Source: Cordilura impudica (taxonomy: Eukaryota > Arthropoda > Insecta > Diptera > Scathophagidae). From it: a stretch of DNA of 64,000 nt. The position numbers and the translations under genes were made by a program. The stretch spans positions 150,196,754 to 150,260,753 of the forward strand of contig OY821518.1 in assembly GCA_963682025.1 (NCBI GenBank), in the 5' to 3' direction. Below, piece after piece: positions 1-12,484 of the stretch. A model generated the notes under the pieces. That model saw nothing but the letters and a program-made list of their open reading frames with translations, ran no database searches and was not told the DNA's origin. Every line of letters begins with the position of its first letter. The stretch's first letter is position 1.

Positions 1-2693
1 CAAAATTAAAAATTAAAGATTAAAAATTAAAAATTAAACATTAAAAATTAAAAATTAAAAATTAAAAATTGAAAATTAAAAATTAAAAATTAAAAATTAA
101 AAATTAAAAATTAAAAATTAAAAATTAAAAATTAAAATTAAAAATTAAAAATTAAAAATTAAAAATTAAAAATTAAAAATTAAAAATTAAAAATTAAAAA
201 TTAAAAATTAAAAATTAAAAATTAAAAATTAAAATTAAAAAATTAAAAATTAAAAATTAAAAATTAAAAATTAAAAATTAAAAATTAAAAATTAAAAATT
301 AAAAATTAAAAATTAAAAATTAAAAATTAAAAATTAAAAATAAAAATTAAAAATTAAAAATTAAAAATTAAGAATTAAAAATTAAAAATTAAAAATTAAA
401 AATTAAAAATTAAAAATTAAAAATTAAAAATTAAAAATTAAAAATTAAAAATTATAAATTAAAAATTAAAAATTAAAAATTAAAAATTAAAAATTAAAAA
501 TTAAAAATTAAAAATTAAAAATTAAAATTAAAAATTAAAAATTAAAAATTAAAAATTAAAAATTAAAAATTAAAAATTAAAAATTAAAAATTAAAAGTTA
601 AAAATTAAAAATTAAAAATTAAAAATTAAAAATTAAAAATTAAAAATTAAAAATTAAAAATTAAAAATTAAAAATTAAATATTAAAAATTAAAAATTAAA
701 AATTAAAAATTAAAAATAAAAATTAAAAATTAAAAATTAAAAATAAAAAATTAAAAATTAAAAATTAAAAATTAAAAATTAAAAATTAAAATTTAAACAT
801 TAAAAATTAAAAATTAAAAATAAAAAATTAAAAATTAAAAATTAAAAATTAAAAATTAAAAATTAAAAATTAAAAATTAAAAATTAAAAATTTAAAATTA
901 AAAATTAAAAATTTAAAATTAAAAATTAAAAATTAAAAATTAAAAATTAAAAATTAAAAATTAAAAATAAAAAATTAAAAATTAAAAATTAAAAATTAAA
1001 AATTATAAATCAAAAATCAAAAATTGTAAATTAAAAATTAAAAATTAAAAATTAAAAATTAAAAATTTAAAATTAAAAATTAAAAATTAAAAATTAAAAA
1101 TTAAAAATTAAAAATTAAAAATTAAAAATTAAAAATTAAAAATTAAAAATTAAAAATTAAAAATTAAAAATTAAAAATTAAAAATTAAAAATTAAAAATT
1201 AAAAATTAAAAATTAAAAATTAAAAATTAAAAATTAAAAATTAAAAATTAAAAATTAAAAATTAAAAATTAAAAATTAAAAATTAAAAATTAAAAATTAA
1301 AAATTAAAAATTAAAAATTAAAAATTAAAAATTAAAAATTAAAAATTAAAAATTAAAAATTAAAAATTAAAAATTAAAAATTAAAAATTAAAAATTAAAA
1401 ATTAAAAATTAAAAATTAAAAATTAAAAATTAAAAATTAAAAATTAAAAATTAAAAATTAAAAATTAAAAATTAAAAATTAAAAATTAAAAATTAAAAAT
1501 TAAAAATTAAAAATTAAAAATTAAAAATTAAAAATTAAAAATTAAAAATTAAAAATTAAAAATTAAAAATTAAAAATTAAAAATTAAAAATAAAAAATTA
1601 AAAAGTAAAAATTAAAAATTAAAAATTAAAAATTAAAAATTAAAAATTAAAAATTAAAAATTAAAAATTAAAAATTAAAAATTAAAAATTAAAAATTAAA
1701 AATTAAAAATTAAAAATTAAAAATTAATAATTAAAAATTAAAAATTAAATATTAAAAATTAAAAATTAAAAATTAAAAATTAAAAATTAAAAATTAAAAA
1801 TTAAAAATTAAAAATTAAAAATTAAAAATTAAAAATTAAAAATTAAAAATTAAAAATTAAAGATTAAAAATTAAAGATTAAAAATTAAAAATTAAAGATT
1901 AGAAATTAAAAATAAAAATTAAACATTAAAAATTAAAAATTAAAAATTTAAAACTGAAAACTAAAAATTAAAAATTAAAAATTAAAAATTAAAAATTAAA
2001 AATTAAAAATTAAAAATTAAAAATTAAAAATTAAAAATGAAAAATCAAAAATCAAAAATCAAAAATTAAAAATTAAAAATAAAAAATTAAAAATTAAAAA
2101 TTAAAAATTAAAAATTAAAAATTAAAAATTAAAAATTAAAAATTAAAAATTAAAAATTAAAAATTAAAAATTAAAAATTAAAAATTAAAAATTAAAAATT
2201 AAAAATTAAAAATTATAAATCAAAAATCAAAAATTGTAAATTAAAAATTAAAAATTAAAAATTAAAAAGTAAAAAGTAAAAATTAAAAATTAAAAATAAA
2301 AATTAAAAATTAAAAATTAAAAATTAAAAATTAAAAATTAAAAATTAAAAATTAAAAATTAAAAATTAAAAATTAAAAATTAAAAATTAAAAATTAAAAA
2401 TTAAAAATTAAAAATTAAAAATTAAAAATTAAAGATTAAAAATTAAAAATTAAAGATTAGAAATTAAAAATAAAAATTAAACATTAAAAATCAAAAATTA
2501 AAAATTAAAAACTCAAAACTAAAAATTAAAAATTAAAAATTAAAAATTAAAAATTAAAAATTAAAAATTAAAAATTAAAAATTAAAAATTAAAAATTAAA
2601 AATTAAAAATTAAAAATTAAAAATTAAAAATTAAAAATTAAAAATTAAAAATTAAAAATTAAAAATTAAAAATTAAAAATTGAAAATTAAGAA
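1..2693. repeat. 7-bp satellite array, AAATTAA
   Basis: The stretch is an almost uninterrupted tandem array of AAATTAA (written out as TTAAAAA), with scattered one-base substitutions and 1-bp indels. It begins at the window edge, so its true length is unknown. Variant blocks recur at fixed distances (see findings). There is no coding potential. It ends sharply at an ordinary AT-rich sequence. Confidence 0.98.
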
Positions 2694-5219
2694 TTTTAGT
2701 TTCATTCTTACCTCATTTTATTTTTTTGTTTTGTTGTATTAAACAAAATTATTTTAAAATTTCCTTTTTTAATATTAATAATTTGTAGCCAAAAATCTTT
2801 CGTTTTTTTTTTTTTTTAATTATCGTATGACTTCTAAGGTCTCAAAACAGGTTTATAGAGATCAAACTTTGTGTATTATTATGATGCTGGCTGCGTTAAA
2901 TTATGAATTTCATTGGTGTTCTATGAAGTACTTAGGGGTTTTCTACTCTAGTAAAAGAAACATAATGAAATTTTCAAATAGTAATTAATTCTTTTTAAGG
3001 ATCATTGTTTTTATTTATAATTGAAATTGCCAACAAGAAAACCAATTAACTTAAAATATAATTGGTATTCGGATTTAATGTTTCATTATCGGCAACAGTT
3101 TCAAAGTGGTAGTCGTACCCAATATTGGGTGAAGGGTATCAAAAATTTGGTTCAGCCGAATTTAACACTCTTGCTTGTTGTTAAATAATATATCTTTTAT
3201 GTAATCAGTTAACAATAACTATTAACAGTTAGCTTAAAGAATATAAATGATTTGATATTAATTAGGAAAACGGATATATTGTTTATCGTAACTGAAAGCA
3301 GAGAACGTTAAAAGGAAGTGTAGTTTTCTTTGTTTTAACAATAGCTTATTGCTACTTTGATATAGTTGACACTTACTTCTGATGTGATTAGAATTCCTGT
3401 TCGCATTTTGTACCCTCCAATTCCCCAATTATATATAACGAGCTTTTTAACTGGAAAGACACTTTAATTTTTTTGTAATTTAAGTGTTACACTTGTGAAT
3501 CGGAATAACATCGTTAAAACTTATTTTGCTTTTCCAAATTGGCAACATTTTTTTAATGCACTCTCATGTAGTTGTAAGTGATATACTCAATTATTTGATA
3601 GGCAGCTTGTGTATCGGATTTAATAAAATTTCAATTGTTTTTTATTTTTTATTTTAGAATATCGTTTTAAACATTATGAAAATTTTCATAAAATTTTTAT
3701 TAATATTATAAAGCCAAGAAATGACAATAATTGTAAATACAAATTTTATTAGACAGGTTTTATAATTATACATTATGCTGATGTTTGTAACTAAAAAAAA
3801 AATATTTGACATAGACCCATTTTTTTTATACCGATGGACTCAAAATCACTTTCTGAGTCGATGTAACGATGTTAGTCCGTCTGTCTGTCTGTGTATCCAT
3901 ATAACCCTTGTAAGTTTAGTATATTAGCTACTATCGGATAGTGGACGAACGCTGTTGAAATTGGTGAGAATCGATGGGTGTACTGACCTAGTCATTATAT
4001 CATATATATCTCGGTCAAATTGAGTTTGAGTGTGTTTATGACTGTGACGGTGATCTTTTTTGCTCTGCACTGTAGCAAAAGAATTTCTGGTACAGGCAGA
4101 ATAAGAAAGAAGAAAAAAATAATAACCTTGATCTTGAAATTATTTTCAAGTTCAAGTATGTACATATAAACAACACCTTATATGGTAATAGGTTGATGGC
4201 ATTTTTTTCTCTTCATTGTGTTGTATTAAATCATGAACACATTCATATGCAAACATGCTGGTCAAACCACGTATTTTCTTGTATTGATCTCACTTGCTCT
4301 CATAGTCATATATGAGTGGGAGTGTTATAAATACTAGAGAATATTATGAATGCATATGAATGTTCTCAATGAATTGGTGGTGATTTTGTTTTTTTAATAA
4401 ACAGGTTTTTATCTGCAGATGAATAAATGAAGATGAGAAGGTTAATGTAATAAAGTTAAATTAAAATCGAGGAGTTGAAATTTGAGAGTTGCAGTAAAAG
4501 GTTGAGGAAAAACCTCCGAAAATTTAAATTAACGTAGTGTTTAAGAATTAAAGAAATAAGTTTCAGAAAATTAAAGAAAAATTAAGTTTAGAAAAAAAAA
4601 GATAAGTTTAAGAAAAAAAAGGAAGTGTAAAAGTTTAGAAATAAAAACAAATCAAAATTAAATAAACTTTAAGAAAAAAAAAAAAACTAGATTTTATTGA
4701 CGTTGTAAAATTTAAGAAATAAAAACAAATAAAAATTAAAATAAACTTTAAGAAAAAAAAATAACTTTAGATTTTAGTGACATTTGTACATAAATTTTTA
4801 ATGAAAACATACATATAACAACAAATAATAGATGCCTACCAAATAATATAACTTAATAATAATACTTAATCCATTAATTAACAATATTAATGTTGCGAAG
4901 AAAATCATAAAGTTGGATTATTGTGTTGTAGTGTAATTTTATTTTTATATAAGTTGTATGTACTTACATAACTGTGAAACAAAAAAAAAAAAAAAATCTC
5001 TATAAAAAAATTAATGGTGATAAGAATAAAGAAGAAGAATACATTTAGCCGATTACAAAAACAAATTGTGTAATAAAACATTAAATAATCATATGCAGAA
5101 TTAAGCTATGGCCCACATTTTCCAATGGCATATTGCGACACACAACCACGGCGTCCGGCGGCAGCAGTTTCATCGGTACCTCATCGGAATGCAACACCAG
5201 CGATATGGCGATATGAAAG
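2694..5219. other. AT-rich stretch without genes
   Basis: I see no protein-coding signal. The stretch holds a dispersed fly repeat (about 3765-3900) and a short imperfect tandem duplication of about 77 bp at 4634-4787, in which an A-rich block running from GAAATAAAAACAAAT to ATTTTA is repeated once. The rest is unassigned. Confidence 0.6.
3765..3900 (-). repeat. dispersed repeat, family copy 1
   Basis: This contains the block TTATGCTGATGTTTGTAACT, then ATATTTGACATAGACCCAT, then GACTCAAAATCACTTTCTGAG, and a GTCTGTCTGTCTGT run. The reverse complement of the same block occurs at about 9975-10095 and 22300-22445, so it is a multi-copy dispersed element. The layout with a TCCGTCTGTCTGTCTG run is common in fly intergenic DNA. 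The exact ends are not resolved. Confidence 0.7.
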
Positions 5220-6195
5220 TTGTGCAAAAATTAAAAGTGAGCTAATTTTAAAATTGTTCTACTATTAAAAATTTTTTCTACTATTAAAAATTTTTTATTA
5301 AAATTTAAAAATTTTCCTAAAAATTAAAAATTTTCCTAAAAATTAAAAATTGTCCTAAAATTAAATAGTGCTAAAAGTCAACTTTTGTTTAAGCTAAAAA
5401 TTTCATAAATTAAAATAATTTTCCTAAATATGGAAAAAATTAAGCTAAATTTAAAATTTCTCCTAAAATTAAAATTATGCTATACTTTAAAATTTTTCTA
5501 AATTTAACATTTTCCTAAAATTAAAATTTCCCTAAAATTAAATTTTGCTAGAAATAAAAATTTAAAATTTAACCTAAATTTAAAATTATAGAAATTTAAG
5601 AGAATTTACAAAATGGTACCATATTTAAAACAAAAAATTTTTTTTGTTAAAGCTAAAATTAAACTAAATTTAATTAAAACAAAAAAAAAAAAAATACATT
5701 GAATTGAAAATCGCATTCAAATTTAATTTTTTTATAAAATTATATTAAACAATATTTTCTAACATTAAAATTTTTCTAAAATTACATAAAAAGTCTTCTA
5801 ATTATAAAATTTAAACTAAAATTTTCCTAATTCTAAACTTAAGCTAAAATTTAAAATAAGCTAAAATTAAAAATTTTCCTAAATTAAAATTTGGTTGAAA
5901 ATAAAATGTTGCCAAACTTAAAATTTTTTTTTAAGTATAAAATTAAACCAAATATAAAAATTTGTATAGATATGAAATTGTCTAAAATTTAAATTTTTCT
6001 AAATTTAAAAATTTTCTTAAAATTGAATTTTTCTAATTCTAAAATTTTTCTAAAATTAAACATCTTAAAAAAAAAAAAAAATTAAGAATTTTTTTTCAAC
6101 ATTTAAAAATTTTTCCTAAATTTAACAAAAAAAATTTAAATAATTTTTTCCTAAAAGTAGAATTTTTTTCAATAAAATTGTTGTTAACATAATTT
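5220..6195. repeat. degenerate minisatellite-like AT repeat
   Basis: About 1 kb of loosely repeated units of roughly 15-20 bp built on TTTTCCTAAAATTAAA. Spacing and sequence vary. It could be a decayed relative of the 7-bp satellite interrupted by C-containing variants. There is no coding content. Confidence 0.6.
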
Positions 6196-6289
6196 AAAAC
6201 CTAAAATTATAACCTTAAAATGAAGGGTAAAAATAAACTTTTTTGTTATAACCAATGTAGAAAACCAAACCAAACCAAATCTTGTCATT

Positions 6290-6570
6290 TACTATGTGGG
6301 TTACCTCCAATTAAGATGGAATCGAGGTAACATGGTAGGGAGGGCAAAAGGGGCAGAACACCTAGTCCCCAATCCCAAGGTAAGTATGGCCATCCGTCCC
6401 ATTAAGCGTCCGTGTTTTTGACAGTTGTTTTGTTTTAATCGCATGTGAAAATATGTAGTGCGGTTTCCCTGGGCCTGATGCAAGACCCCACCCATCCGGC
6501 GAGCTAGGCCCCTACGCCAGCACGTGCGACCAGCAAAGGCTCAGGGAAACGGAAGCGGATCTTCCACCAA
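6290..6570. other. locally GC-richer segment of unknown nature
   Basis: Base composition shifts clearly from the AT-rich surroundings (for example GGCGAGCTAGGCCCCTACGC). It abuts the non-LTR fragment on its left and may be part of that element, but I recognise no domain. Short open frames here are not convincing. Confidence 0.35.
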
Positions 6571-6830
6571 CGCCGCACCTTTACATGACATCCATTAGTC
6601 AGTAGTCCATGGGAAGGGATTCCATAACTTAAAAATCTATTTGTATTAAGAAAGTTGTGTTTGGGTATTATTAAAGAAATTGATTTTGTAGATCTTGTAA
6701 ATGTAAGTTTTACGAACAAATAGGCAGGAGTTTTGTGATGCAGAAGCTTGTGCAAAAATATTACGTTAAGCCTATTATGGTAGTCATCCAAATCACAACC
6801 AAGGGCCATTTTTCGCCAGGATTATATCCT
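6504..6830 (-). pseudogene. non-LTR retrotransposon ORF2 fragment (C-terminal)
   Basis: A 101-codon open stretch on the minus strand reads like the region downstream of the reverse-transcriptase domain in jockey-like non-LTR elements. It has a run with LHKLLHHKTPAYLF followed by KLTFTRS and LIIPKHNFL, then a degraded segment where the family usually has a W-N-x-L-P motif. The frame drifts into unrelated sequence over its last third. The upstream RT is not recognisable within 300 bp to the right. It is a truncated, non-functional remnant. The assignment rests on general resemblance to the C-terminal region of these ORF2 proteins and is moderate. Confidence 0.5.
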
Positions 6831-7307
6831 ATCAAATCGCCCCAGACCATATACATATCACGTAGCAATATTGGAAAACACCTGCAATTTGTGCATTCAG
6901 TATAAATCTAATTTACTATGTACCTCAGCTGAGTATATTATCAGTGGGAGTATTAAATGAACAACAAGCTTTCTCTTAGTTTCGACTGGCGTAAAGTAAG
7001 ACTACAATCGTAAATTACGTAGTACAAGAAAAATATTCCGCACAACATTGTTTATGGGGTCTGTACATGAAATGGTTGAGTTTGTGTAAAATCCCAGATA
7101 TTTTACATTGCCGAAATACATCAGAGGTGAGGAACCAAGATAGACTTGTTGTGACGGAAGACTTATTTCAAAAAAGTAACGCAAAGTCACGCACAGTCAC
7201 GGAGAGATTCAAAACTCATATGCATAAGGAAAGAAAGAGTTTTAATAAAAACTTTGTTTTTATAGGTTAGATTATTTAAACATACCTATTATTAATTTTA
7301 TTTTTTT
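6831..7307. other. no recognisable feature
   Basis: AT-rich sequence with short open frames on both strands that overlap each other and match nothing I know. A short stretch near 7180-7205 (GTCACGCACAGTCACGGAGA) is the reverse-complement style of the tandem repeat at 23545-23865, so a decayed piece of that family may lie here. Confidence 0.4.
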
Positions 7308-7309
7308 TT

Positions 7310-7648
7310 ATGTGTAAACATCTATACGTGCAGGGGGGTAAATTTCTATTTCACAATACAATCACAAAAACAGCGTAACATGTGAGTTTACATGTTACGC
7401 TGTGAGCCGTAAGACAAATCGGTGTGACTTATGATTGTATTGGTGAAAAAATTATGATATAAAATTGTTTCAGCTAATTCAACAACCCTTTACTATAAAA
7501 TGTTTAAAATTTCACAATACAAACGTATAACATATACATAATTCAACATCCCCACAAATTTGCTACAAGTGATACATAGATGACGCTTTCTGTTTGATTT
7601 TAAAAAAGTGACATAAAAATGTCTTTAATTAATAGATGTTTACACATC
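7310..7648. mobile_element. candidate fold-back MITE with perfect internal hairpin
   Basis: ATGTGTAAACATCTAT near 7310 is matched by its reverse complement near 7631-7646, giving terminal inverted repeats about 340 bp apart. Inside, CACAATACAATCA (7352-7364) pairs with TGATTGTATTGGTG (7432-7445). At the core CAGCGTAACATGT (7371-7383) pairs perfectly with 7390-7402 around a 6-nt loop. There is no ORF. Nested symmetry suggests a non-autonomous fold-back element, but no second copy is present in the window and target-site duplications are unclear. Confidence 0.5.
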
Positions 7649-8750
7649 TCCCCTGTGATCGGACTCACATGATTTTTTTTTCAATTTCTCTTTCTTTCTT
7701 TCTCTTGAAAGAGTTGAAAATTAATTGACTTTATCATTTTGTTCATTTATTGTTTTTGTCTTTTACTTTTCTATTAAAAAATATATATATATATATTTAT
7801 TCATTTATTTTTAATAATGACTTTACTTATGTAATCCCAATTTAACCACAAAAGAATTATATTCTTAAGGTTATAACATTGATTTTCCGTTTGGGACCAG
7901 AAAATACGATCCTTCCGGGTAATTAGCCTTCATCCACAGAATGTATGCATAACTTAAAAACTTCCATAAAAGAGGGCTTAGTTATTTAAAATTACTTGTA
8001 TATTAAATATTCTATATAGAAAATCTGGAGGGAGAATATATTAATGAAATCACTAGGCTGATACAAAGTTTTTTAAGTAAATAGCTGTAGCTAGTGGTCA
8101 CACATTACATACGCTATACCCTTGTATCCTTAGTATCATAGAAAGTGTATCCATGTAGTGAAAAGAGTCTCCAACGTTTCAAATAAGCTTCAGAGACAAG
8201 CTAGTATCTTTCAAAAGGTGAACCAAGACCAAAGTTGTTTAAAAATCAAGTTCATGTTAACAGTTTTCTTCGATTCACGTGGCATGGAGCCGAGTAAAGA
8301 TGTTCACAAGAAATAATATTTCAGCGTTATGTGCAGGGAGCAAATAAAATAAAAGATCCTTCGAAACTTTTGGAGTACACTTTTAAAAATTCCCATATGC
8401 GATATATCGAATTATAACGAAATTTATTAAATTTGTGGTTTTATCTACATATCTTTATTATTGTGTAATTTTATTGTAATCGGATAAAAATTGGTGAAAT
8501 CGAAATAAAACCACACGTGTCAAAAATGGTAGTTACGTTCAATTCGTAATATCTTTGGATTCAGCGCGCCTAAATTACTTTAGAAAAGTTTTTGTGAATT
8601 GACAGTAAATTAATAATTTAGTGTTATGTTATGAAAAGACTGAAGATTTTTCCTCAGGGTTAATCATTATTTTAAATTTGCATTTGACATCCTTACCCCA
8701 TACAATAGCGCAGTTTTTTTTTTTTTTTTTTTTTTGCAAAACATATATCC
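7649..8750. other. no recognisable feature
   Basis: AT-rich intergenic sequence. It contains an (AT)n run near 7780-7795 and a T-run of about 23 at 8713-8735 just before the next MITE. I see no gene. Confidence 0.5.
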
Positions 8751-8752
8751 TA

Positions 8753-8980
8753 CACACAGAAAACAGATTCGTTGTTGCAACCGAATTTGTTGCCAACCGA
8801 ATTGCGATAACGCTAATAACCGAATTTCGGGTTCACTATGATTACAATTCTGTTGCCTTAACAGTAAATATTTTTTCATAATAGGAAATTTGCTGATGCT
8901 ATTAAATTTCTGTTGATACAAATGAAAAAACAGTTGTTCCACTTTAGAACAATTCGGTTGGCGAATATTTTTTCTGTGTG
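8753..8980. mobile_element. 228-bp MITE with TA target duplication
   Basis: Terminal inverted repeats start CACACAGAAAA at 8753 and end with TTTTCTGTGTG at 8980. The element is flanked by TA on both sides (8751-8752 and 8981-8982), and the inner parts share AACCGAATT in inverted orientation. TA duplication and small size suggest a non-autonomous Tc1/mariner-type element. It contains no coding sequence. Confidence 0.75.
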
Positions 8981-9829
8981 TATATCTATATCTCATATAT
9001 CTTAAAGATAATAAGGAAAATTGATGAAAAAGCTGGTTGCAATCATGCAATTTAAACCACAGTATGAACGTGTTCATATAAATGCTATATCTTACCTTAC
9101 CGTACATACAATTAAGAACACGTGCCCTAAACTTTACCTTCTTAAAGTTTTTTTTATTGATTACTTCATGCCGTTATGGTAACGAACTCAGCAAACATGC
9201 CTCCTTTTTTGTTAACATATTTATGGGTTTCATCGATTTGTAACTCTACACGAACGCTTGCTAAAATTTCATATTCTTTGTATGAGCAAAAAGCTGAAGA
9301 CGACCTTGACGTTGACTTCGCCGGAAAGCGAAAGTATAGAGCCTTGTTCGAGTTTGTTCCACCTTGCTTATTGCTAACAAGCACATGTAAAAAAAAGTGG
9401 TAGAATATAAGAGAAAGAGTAGTGTGACCAACTATCGCACAATTTATCTTGTTTTCTAAATAAATACCCTTTTTAAAGTGTTACAGGAATGTCTAATTGG
9501 AGTTTTAAATATTTTAAAGATCTAGCCAGTGGCCCGCACACATTTGGATCTTTTGTGCCCATACCAAAATATTGCAAGAATAATACAAATTTGTAGCAGA
9601 AATAAAGGAATAACAAAAAATTTATATCATAACATAAATGGTTTAATTTTCAGATTTGCTCTTAAATTTGTGTTGCATTGTTATAAATTTGTTGCTTGCC
9701 GATATGAAAAAGTTCATATCAGATGCTATTTTTATATGAGGACTTGTTCGAAAAATGGAAAAGTCATTAACACACAAATTATATAGAGATCTGTATGATT
9801 ATTTGGATCTAATTGCAATTTAAGTCGAT

Positions 9830-10495
9830 GTCATAGGGGTCCTTTGATGGGGGCTAGGTCCGAACATGTACCGATTTTACCGCTTTCAATGGCTTTTGTC
9901 CTATTGCCGATAAACGCTTATATACTAAATTTCATCCAAATATATTCATATTTGCGACCTGTAGTTTAATTACAAGGCTTACAAGGACACACATGAGTCG
10001 ATCGACATAATAAAAGATGGGTCTGTGTCAAATATTTTTGATAGTTACACACATCAGCATAAACTCATTATACCCTCGCCACATAGTGGCATAGGATAAA
10101 TCAAGTGCTCACAATAGTTTCGAGTTACACGTGGTTGCTCACCATAAAATAGTTTATATATAAAATTTTTACTTTTTATGTCTATTCGATTTTTGATTTT
10201 CAAAGAAAAAAATTTTAATTTAATATAAAAATATTCGATGATATGTAGTCAGAAAGAATTTTAATTTCTTTTTGCACAAGGTGTTTATAAATTTTATCTG
10301 TTATATTTTTAGAAACCTTGGTATACGTTTTTAGTAATATTTACTGCGCGAATATTTCATATTTCATGAAAACCTTGTAATCAATCTACTGGTCGCAAAT
10401 ATGAATATATTTTTATTAAATTTTAGATATAAGCTTTTGTCGGCCATAGCGTGATCGGTATTTGAATCGGTGATCCCTATAAGATCGACTTCAAG
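9830..10495. repeat. inverted pair of ~150-bp dispersed repeat
   Basis: The segment 9830-9985, with landmarks AAACGCTTATATACTAAATT and ATATATTCATATTTGCGACC, is matched in reverse complement at about 10365-10495. Spacer is about 380 bp. The copies are clearly diverged. Confidence 0.65.
9975..10095 (+). repeat. dispersed repeat, family copy 2
   Basis: ATAATAAAAGATGGGTCTGT, then GTCAAATATTTTTGATAGTT, then ACATCAGCATAA. It is the reverse complement of copy 1 and parallel to the copy at 22300-22445. Confidence 0.7.
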
Positions 10496-12310
10496 TTTGG
10501 ACTGCGCGTGTTTATTGTAGGACTATTCTTAATTGTAGTCCCCATATAAAGTTGCTTGCCGATCTTCAGTTTAATCTATTTAGAAACTAAAAATATTGCA
10601 TAGATATTTCTCAAATTATGTTTTTTCGAAAAATAAGCGACTACTAAATATGGTCATAATCGGTCTATTTTTTGATATAGTCCTTATATAAGAACTGCAA
10701 CCGATATGAACTTTTTAAAGTTTATTTTCTGTTCGAATTAGCTGAACCTAAAACCATTTCTGTAAATTCTTGTTGTAGAGTATCATATAGTCGGTCCAGA
10801 CAGACTGTAATTTTCTTACTTGCGATGAGTTAGATCAAAATATGCGACATTGTGTTGGACGTGAAAACGGGCGCAAAGGACAGTTGGTTGGGGGAAAGTA
10901 CATTACCATTTCGTTCAGTGTTTGGAAACAATAGTTTTATTGTTATTTATGGACTTCGGATCATATATAGATGGGCTAAATATAAAATTATAAGGCTTTA
11001 ATATTGATAGTATGTTTGATATCAGGAAAGCATTGGTTGCTAAATAGAGTAAAATACACTTTTTCTGTTTTGGGCTAAACTCTATGATTTGCTAGTACTA
11101 GATACATATAAGTTGCTGCTCTAACTACTGAGTTTGGACTAACATGGTTCAATAGTCTATTATTATATTAGGTTGATAGCAAGCACACACCTAAAATTTT
11201 TGTTTCAAGTTATGTCTATAAAAAATTTTAAAATTTTATTGGAGTATAATTTTTTGCGTCAAGAAAGGTGAAAAAAAATATTTTCACCCAGATTCTCTTT
11301 AAAATCCTATACCCCATTATATAACCGACAGTGAGAGATAAAGCAATTTTTGTTAGTCTGAAAATTTTTTATTCACTATTTTCTTGATTTTAAACAAAGT
11401 TGTAATGCCGTTTTCGCATCCTGAAAAATTTATTTATAAAAACGAATTACGACATGAATCTGGATAATAATCTGATTCTTAGAGCAACTTAATTCGGTCG
11501 AATTTAATGTGCATATACTGAAATAAAAATCGCATATTTTCCTCATTCGGTTCAATAGTTGGTCACGTTTAGAAGAATTCTTGACAAAAGCTTTGGTTAC
11601 TAATATTGTTTACCTGCATCATACATATGACTTACAATAACTTTTGAATGAATAACGAATGAAGGAAATTAAAAGGACAAATCAAAACATTTAAATAGAA
11701 TTTGATTTGCCTTAAATTTTGAGAAATTTTTGCATTGTACCTTAAACCGTTGAGAAAATAAAAGAAGGCAATCTGATCGTAAAGTACCCTATACAAATTA
11801 TCGTGAACAGATTTACACTGAACAAAAACTGTCAATTTTCGATAAACAACCCATTAATTGTAAACCCTTGAAATCGTAATTATTATACTACTGAAAATTT
11901 TAAATCTTCAATCATCATTTTAACAAATTTATCAAATCATTTTAACAAATTGAAAAATCGTCGAAATTACAATAAGTTGCCAAAATTGGCAGCACTGCTA
12001 TCGACAATAGCACTATATATGCAGATTTCGTGTTACATATGGAATAATTTGAACGCAAAAAATGCATAAAAAAACTAATATCTATTCAAATTCTTCTTTA
12101 AATTCCCTCTGCAAAAAAGTAATGAATAAAATTTTAAACATTTTTATTTTTCTCATTTAACGTCGTCCGATATGCATATATACTTCTTTTATCAAACTAA
12201 ACTTATCCATTTACCTGTTTTGTTTTTCATCTCAAAATTGTTTTGTATTGTTATGAGTGCTTTCGCTCAGGTTCTCTGATGGCCAGCACCACAGCCTAAC
12301 ACAGTGGTGA

Positions 12311-12328
12311 CAACTTGACAGATGTCAA
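12311..12328. promoter_or_regulatory. palindrome in putative promoter of pseudogene
   Basis: CTTGACAGATGTCAAAA about 170 bp upstream of the pseudogene ATG is a palindrome of the form TGACA-NN-TGTCA. This form is known as a binding site of TALE/TGIF-type homeodomain proteins, so a promoter fragment was probably copied along with the gene. Function is inference only. Confidence 0.3.
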
Positions 12329-12484
12329 AAAAGTAAACACGAACCGTATGGCTTTGTTTACCTTTTTTTTCTTAGAATTGCTCTAACAAATTTGAGAAAG
12401 AGATTAAAAAATAAAATATACAAAATATAATGTGTGCAAGTGAACAGCTACACATGTTTGTAACCAGCATAAAAAACAATAATA

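Larger units (their letters stand above)
8983..11779. other. AT-rich stretch with dispersed repeats, no gene
   Basis: Overlapping open frames at 9166-9403 on both strands are the most gene-like part, but neither matches a family I know. The stretch also holds dispersed repeat copy 2 and an inverted pair of a roughly 150-bp repeat, listed separately. The 10430-11500 part contains fragments of a style frequent in fly intergenic DNA (for example GTCCCCATATAAAG). No transcript structure can be proposed. Confidence 0.5.

Noticed and set aside
9166..9403. Possible small gene with open frames on both strands
   Set aside because: Neither strand resembles a known protein, there is no intron or promoter support, and both frames are short.
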